Assembly: GCF_000714815.1 (NCBI RefSeq)
Contig: NZ_JMIH01000021.1
Location: 1-64,000, forward strand
Source: Anditalea andensis
GTDB lineage: Bacteria > Bacteroidota > Bacteroidia > Cytophagales > Cyclobacteriaceae
Direction: 5' to 3'
DNA: 64,000 nt
Numbering within the stretch: the stretch's first letter is position 1; every line of letters starts with the position of its first letter. Both the position numbers and the translations under genes were made by a program. A model generated the notes under the pieces. It was not told the origin of the DNA. It was given only the letters and a program-made list of their open reading frames with translations, and did no database searches. Below, in pieces: positions 61,039 through 64,000 of the stretch.

Positions 61039-64000
61039 ATGAGTAAAGGACTATATATAAAGGAACTTGAGCATGATGCCTGTGGGATCGGCGCCGTGGT
61101 CAATGTCAAAAACAAAAAAAGCCACGAAACCATAAGTGATGCATTATTTATGCTTTCTAATATGGAACATAGAGGCGGCAGAGGAAGCGACCCCAAAACC
61201 GGGGATGGTGCAGGTATACTTATCCAGATCCCACATGACTTTCTATCTAAAGTTACGGCCATACTAGGGTTTGAACTACCTGAAGCCGGAACCTATGGCC
61301 TGGGAATGACCTTCTTTCCGTCAAATCCCCAATTACATAAAAAATCAAAAAGTCTGCTGAACAAAATTCTGAAGGAGCTGGATTTTGAACTATTGGGATA
61401 CAGAGATGTACCTGTGGTAATGACAGTACCCGGTTCCGGTGCACTGGAGGTGATGCCTAAGATTGAACAGGTATTTGTAAAACATGCATCCGGCATCAGT
61501 GGCATAGAACTGGAGAGGAAACTATATGTATTGCGGAATTATGCCAGCAGAAGGATCAATACCGAGATCCCTGGAGTAAACAGCGGCTTTTATTTCGCCA
61601 GCTTCAGCAGCTCTACAGTAATCTATAAAGGACAGCTAAGAACTGACCAGGTACTGCCTTTTTATAAGGACCTGCAGAACAAGCATATCACCTCGGCCCT
61701 AGCGATCGTACATTCCAGGTTTTCGACAAATACCTTCCCAAATTGGCGACTGGCTCAGCCGTTTAGGTATATCTCCCATAATGGGGAGATCAATACCATC
61801 AGAGGAAACCTGAACAAGATGCAGTCCAAGGAATATCTGATGAAATCTGCCAACTTTACGGATGAAGAAATCTCCATGCTGATGCCGGTGACCAACCATG
61901 CATTTTCTGATTCAGCCAATCTGGATGCCATGGTGGAACTGCTGACCCTTAGTGGCAGGAGCTTGCCCCATGTGATGATGATGCTGGTACCGGAAGCCTG
62001 GCAGGACAACCAAACCATGGATAGAAACAGAAAAGCCTTTTATAAATTCCACGCCGCCCTGATGGAACCCTGGGATGGACCAGCTGCCCTACTTTTTACA
62101 GATGGCAAGACTCTGGGTGCAACACTGGACAGGAACGGCCTGCGTCCGCTGAGGTATTTTATTACCAACGATGACCGCCTTATCCTTTCTTCGGAAGCGG
62201 GTGCTTTACCCATCAGGGAAGCCTCCATCAGCCAAAAAGGCCGTATCAGTCCAGGCAGAATGCTCCTGGCAGATCTTGATAAGGGAAGAATACAATTTGA
62301 TGATGAGGCTAAAGCCGCTGTTTGTGACAATAAGCCCTATGAGGAGTGGATCAATAATGAGCGTTTAAAGCTCCGGCTTATTCCACAGCCGGAAAAACTT
62401 CAGTATCCTTATACTACAGATGCCATCAAAAAGAGACAAATGGTTTTTGGGTACACCTCAGAAGAACTGAAAATCATCCTTACCCCAATGGCCCAAACCG
62501 GGTATGAACCTTTGGGATCCATGGGAGCAGACACACCATTGGCAGTGCTTTCTACACAAAGTCAGCACATCAGCAATTATTTCAAACAGCTTTTTGCACA
62601 GGTGAGTAATCCGCCTATTGACCCTATACGGGAGCGACTGGTCATGTCCTTATTTACCCGGATAGGAGAAAGCTTTAATATACTGACAGAAAGCCCACAG
62701 CATACCAAGCAGATCCATATATCCCAGCCGGTATTGCTCAATGAGGACATAGAAAAAATAAGAAATCTGGAAGAAAAGGGGTACAAAGCCAAAACCCTAC
62801 AGATCCAGTTTCAGGCTGATCACGCCCCAGGAAGATTGATACAGGCATTGGACGAACTCTGCGCATTGGCAGAGCAGGCCATTTATGATGGGGCGAATGT
62901 ACTCATCTTATCTGACAGGCATACTGATGCGGGCAATGCGCCTATCCCATCACTGATAGCCACAGGTGCTGTACACCATCACTTGGTGAAAAGGAAAATA
63001 CGGACAAAGGCTGGTATAGTCGTAGAAGCTGGGGATATTCGAGAAACCCATCATTTCGCAACAGTTATAGGGTATGGCGCCAGTGCTGTAAATCCATATT
63101 TGGCTCTTGAGTCTATACTGGATCTTCAGAAAAAAGGTCTATTGCCTGAATCAATGACCCAGGAACAGCTATTTCACAACTATCAAGAAGCGATAGATAA
63201 GGGTCTGTTAAAAGTGCTATCCAAGATGGGTATCAGTACCCTTCAGTCCTATCAGGCTGCACAGATATTTGAAGCGCTGGGCCTAGGTCCTGAAGTGATC
63301 GAAAAGTGCTTCAAAGGTACCATCAGCCGCATCAGTGGTATCTCCTTTGACCAATTGGCAGAAGAGGTACTGGTCAGGCACAGGGCTGCCTATCAAACTG
63401 ATCAGCCATTACTAGAGGTAGGCGGTGTATACCAGTGGAAAAGGAGAGGAGAAAAGCACCTTTTTAATCCAGAGACCATACATTTACTGCAAAAGTCAAC
63501 GCAGAACAATGACTATAAGTTATATAAAAAGTTTGCACAAAAAATCAATGACCAGTCCAAGGATGCGCTTACGCTAAGAGGCCTTTTTGAATTCAAGAAA
63601 AGCCCTTCTATACCATTGGACGAAGTAGAGCCTATAGAAAATATCCTGAAGAGATTTGCTACAGGAGCAATGTCCTTTGGATCTATATCCCATGAAGCGC
63701 ACAGTACTCTGGCCATTGCGATGAACCGTATAGGTGCCAAAAGCAACAGTGGTGAAGGTGGAGAGGATGAAATCCGTTTTGCTAAAAAGGAAAACGGAGA
63801 CTGGGAACGTTCTACGATCAAGCAGGTAGCTTCCGGAAGGTTTGGTGTGACCAGTAACTACCTTACCAATGCCACAGAGCTTCAGATCAAAATGGCCCAG
63901 GGTGCAAAACCTGGAGAAGGTGGACAACTGCCGGGTCATAAGGTGGATGAATGGATCGGTAAGGTAAGGCATTCTACACCAGGTGTAGGACTGATCTCAC
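61039..64000 (+). CDS. gltB: Glutamate synthase large subunit, 3' end outside window
   Basis: From the ATG at 61039, 987 codons are present. [18 protein letters not shown] puts the class II glutaminase Cys at residue 15, probably freed by cleavage of the preceding leader. [65 protein letters not shown], the central domain, and the start of the FMN domain ([53 protein letters not shown]) are in order without frameshifts. The enzyme makes two glutamates from glutamine and 2-oxoglutarate. The remaining part, with the Fe-S cluster, lies to the right. Confidence 0.95.
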   Translation, partial: MSKGLYIKELEHDACGIGAVVNVKNKKSHETISDALFMLSNMEHRGGRGSDPKTGDGAGILIQIPHDFLSKVTAILGFELPEAGTYGLGMTFFPSNPQLHKKSKSLLNKILKELDFELLGYRDVPVVMTVPGSGALEVMPKIEQVFVKHASGISGIELERKLYVLRNYASRRINTEIPGVNSGFYFASFSSSTVIYKGQLRTDQVLPFYKDLQNKHITSALAIVHSRFSTNTFPNWRLAQPFRYISHNGEINTIRGNLNKMQSKEYLMKSANFTDEEISMLMPVTNHAFSDSANLDAMVELLTLSGRSLPHVMMMLVPEAWQDNQTMDRNRKAFYKFHAALMEPWDGPAALLFTDGKTLGATLDRNGLRPLRYFITNDDRLILSSEAGALPIREASISQKGRISPGRMLLADLDKGRIQFDDEAKAAVCDNKPYEEWINNERLKLRLIPQPEKLQYPYTTDAIKKRQMVFGYTSEELKIILTPMAQTGYEPLGSMGADTPLAVLSTQSQHISNYFKQLFAQVSNPPIDPIRERLVMSLFTRIGESFNILTESPQHTKQIHISQPVLLNEDIEKIRNLEEKGYKAKTLQIQFQADHAPGRLIQALDELCALAEQAIYDGANVLILSDRHTDAGNAPIPSLIATGAVHHHLVKRKIRTKAGIVVEAGDIRETHHFATVIGYGASAVNPYLALESILDLQKKGLLPESMTQEQLFHNYQEAIDKGLLKVLSKMGISTLQSYQAAQIFEALGLGPEVIEKCFKGTISRISGISFDQLAEEVLVRHRAAYQTDQPLLEVGGVYQWKRRGEKHLFNPETIHLLQKSTQNNDYKLYKKFAQKINDQSKDALTLRGLFEFKKSPSIPLDEVEPIENILKRFATGAMSFGSISHEAHSTLAIAMNRIGAKSNSGEGGEDEIRFAKKENGDWERSTIKQVASGRFGVTSNYLTNATELQIKMAQGAKPGEGGQLPGHKVDEWIGKVRHSTPGVGLIS

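Noticed and set aside
1-64000. CRISPR array, tRNA or rRNA genes, phage or insertion sequence
   Set aside because: No regularly spaced repeats, no cloverleaf or rRNA-like stretch, and no transposase or integrase frame were seen.

Overview
The window reads as chromosomal DNA of a Bacteroidota member, most likely order Cytophagales (Cyclobacteriaceae-like). The evidence is a SusC/SusD pair, CarboxypepD_reg-like domains, Wzi-type outer membrane proteins, the housekeeping block ribonuclease G / HU / mutY / ssb / gldE, a -33/-7 promoter of the Bacteroidota type, and a carotenoid cluster with CrtW and a CruF-like protein. The genus cannot be fixed from the sequence alone.

Left part (1-28.3 kb, almost all minus strand): a large surface-polysaccharide locus. 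At the far left a UDP-GlcNAc 2-epimerase-like gene is bracketed by palindromic intergenic repeats, followed by a Wzc tyrosine kinase, a Wza export protein and a small outer-membrane barrel protein. From about 28.26 kb down to a strong terminator at 6.4 kb runs a tightly packed unit: SLBB export protein, Wzz, a WbpE/WbpD/WbpB set (2,3-diamino-uronic acid synthesis), a WecD-like acetyltransferase, WecE and WecF (the Fuc4NAc branch known from enterobacterial common antigen), Wzx, an AsnB-type amidotransferase, four glycosyltransferases, a Wzy-like polymerase, a secreted DUF4091 protein and a WbpO/TviB-type UDP-sugar dehydrogenase. Together they suggest a Wzx/Wzy-dependent glycan containing Fuc4NAc and an acetamido-uronic acid, possibly amidated. 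The initiating glycosyltransferase and the dTDP-glucose genes are not in the window.

Middle part (28.3-37.8 kb): two paralogous lipoproteins facing away from the polysaccharide unit, a block of decayed glycosyltransferase genes, two tandem Wzi-family proteins, and a truncated plus an intact relative of the small barrel protein at 5.5-6.2 kb.

Right part: a SusD/SusC pair (38-42.7 kb), an Omp85-type barrel, a GNAT enzyme, type III pantothenate kinase and a DUF4286 protein. Next comes a carotenoid region (46.1-53.3 kb): CruF-like protein, CarH/LitR-like B12-binding MerR regulator, ECF sigma factor, crtI, crtB, fused lycopene cyclase, ispH and crtW. It looks like a light-controlled pigment system. 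The end holds ribonuclease G, a 29-residue ribosome-associated-type miniprotein, a TPR protein, HU, mutY, ssb, gldE and the 5' part of glutamate synthase gltB, which runs off the window.
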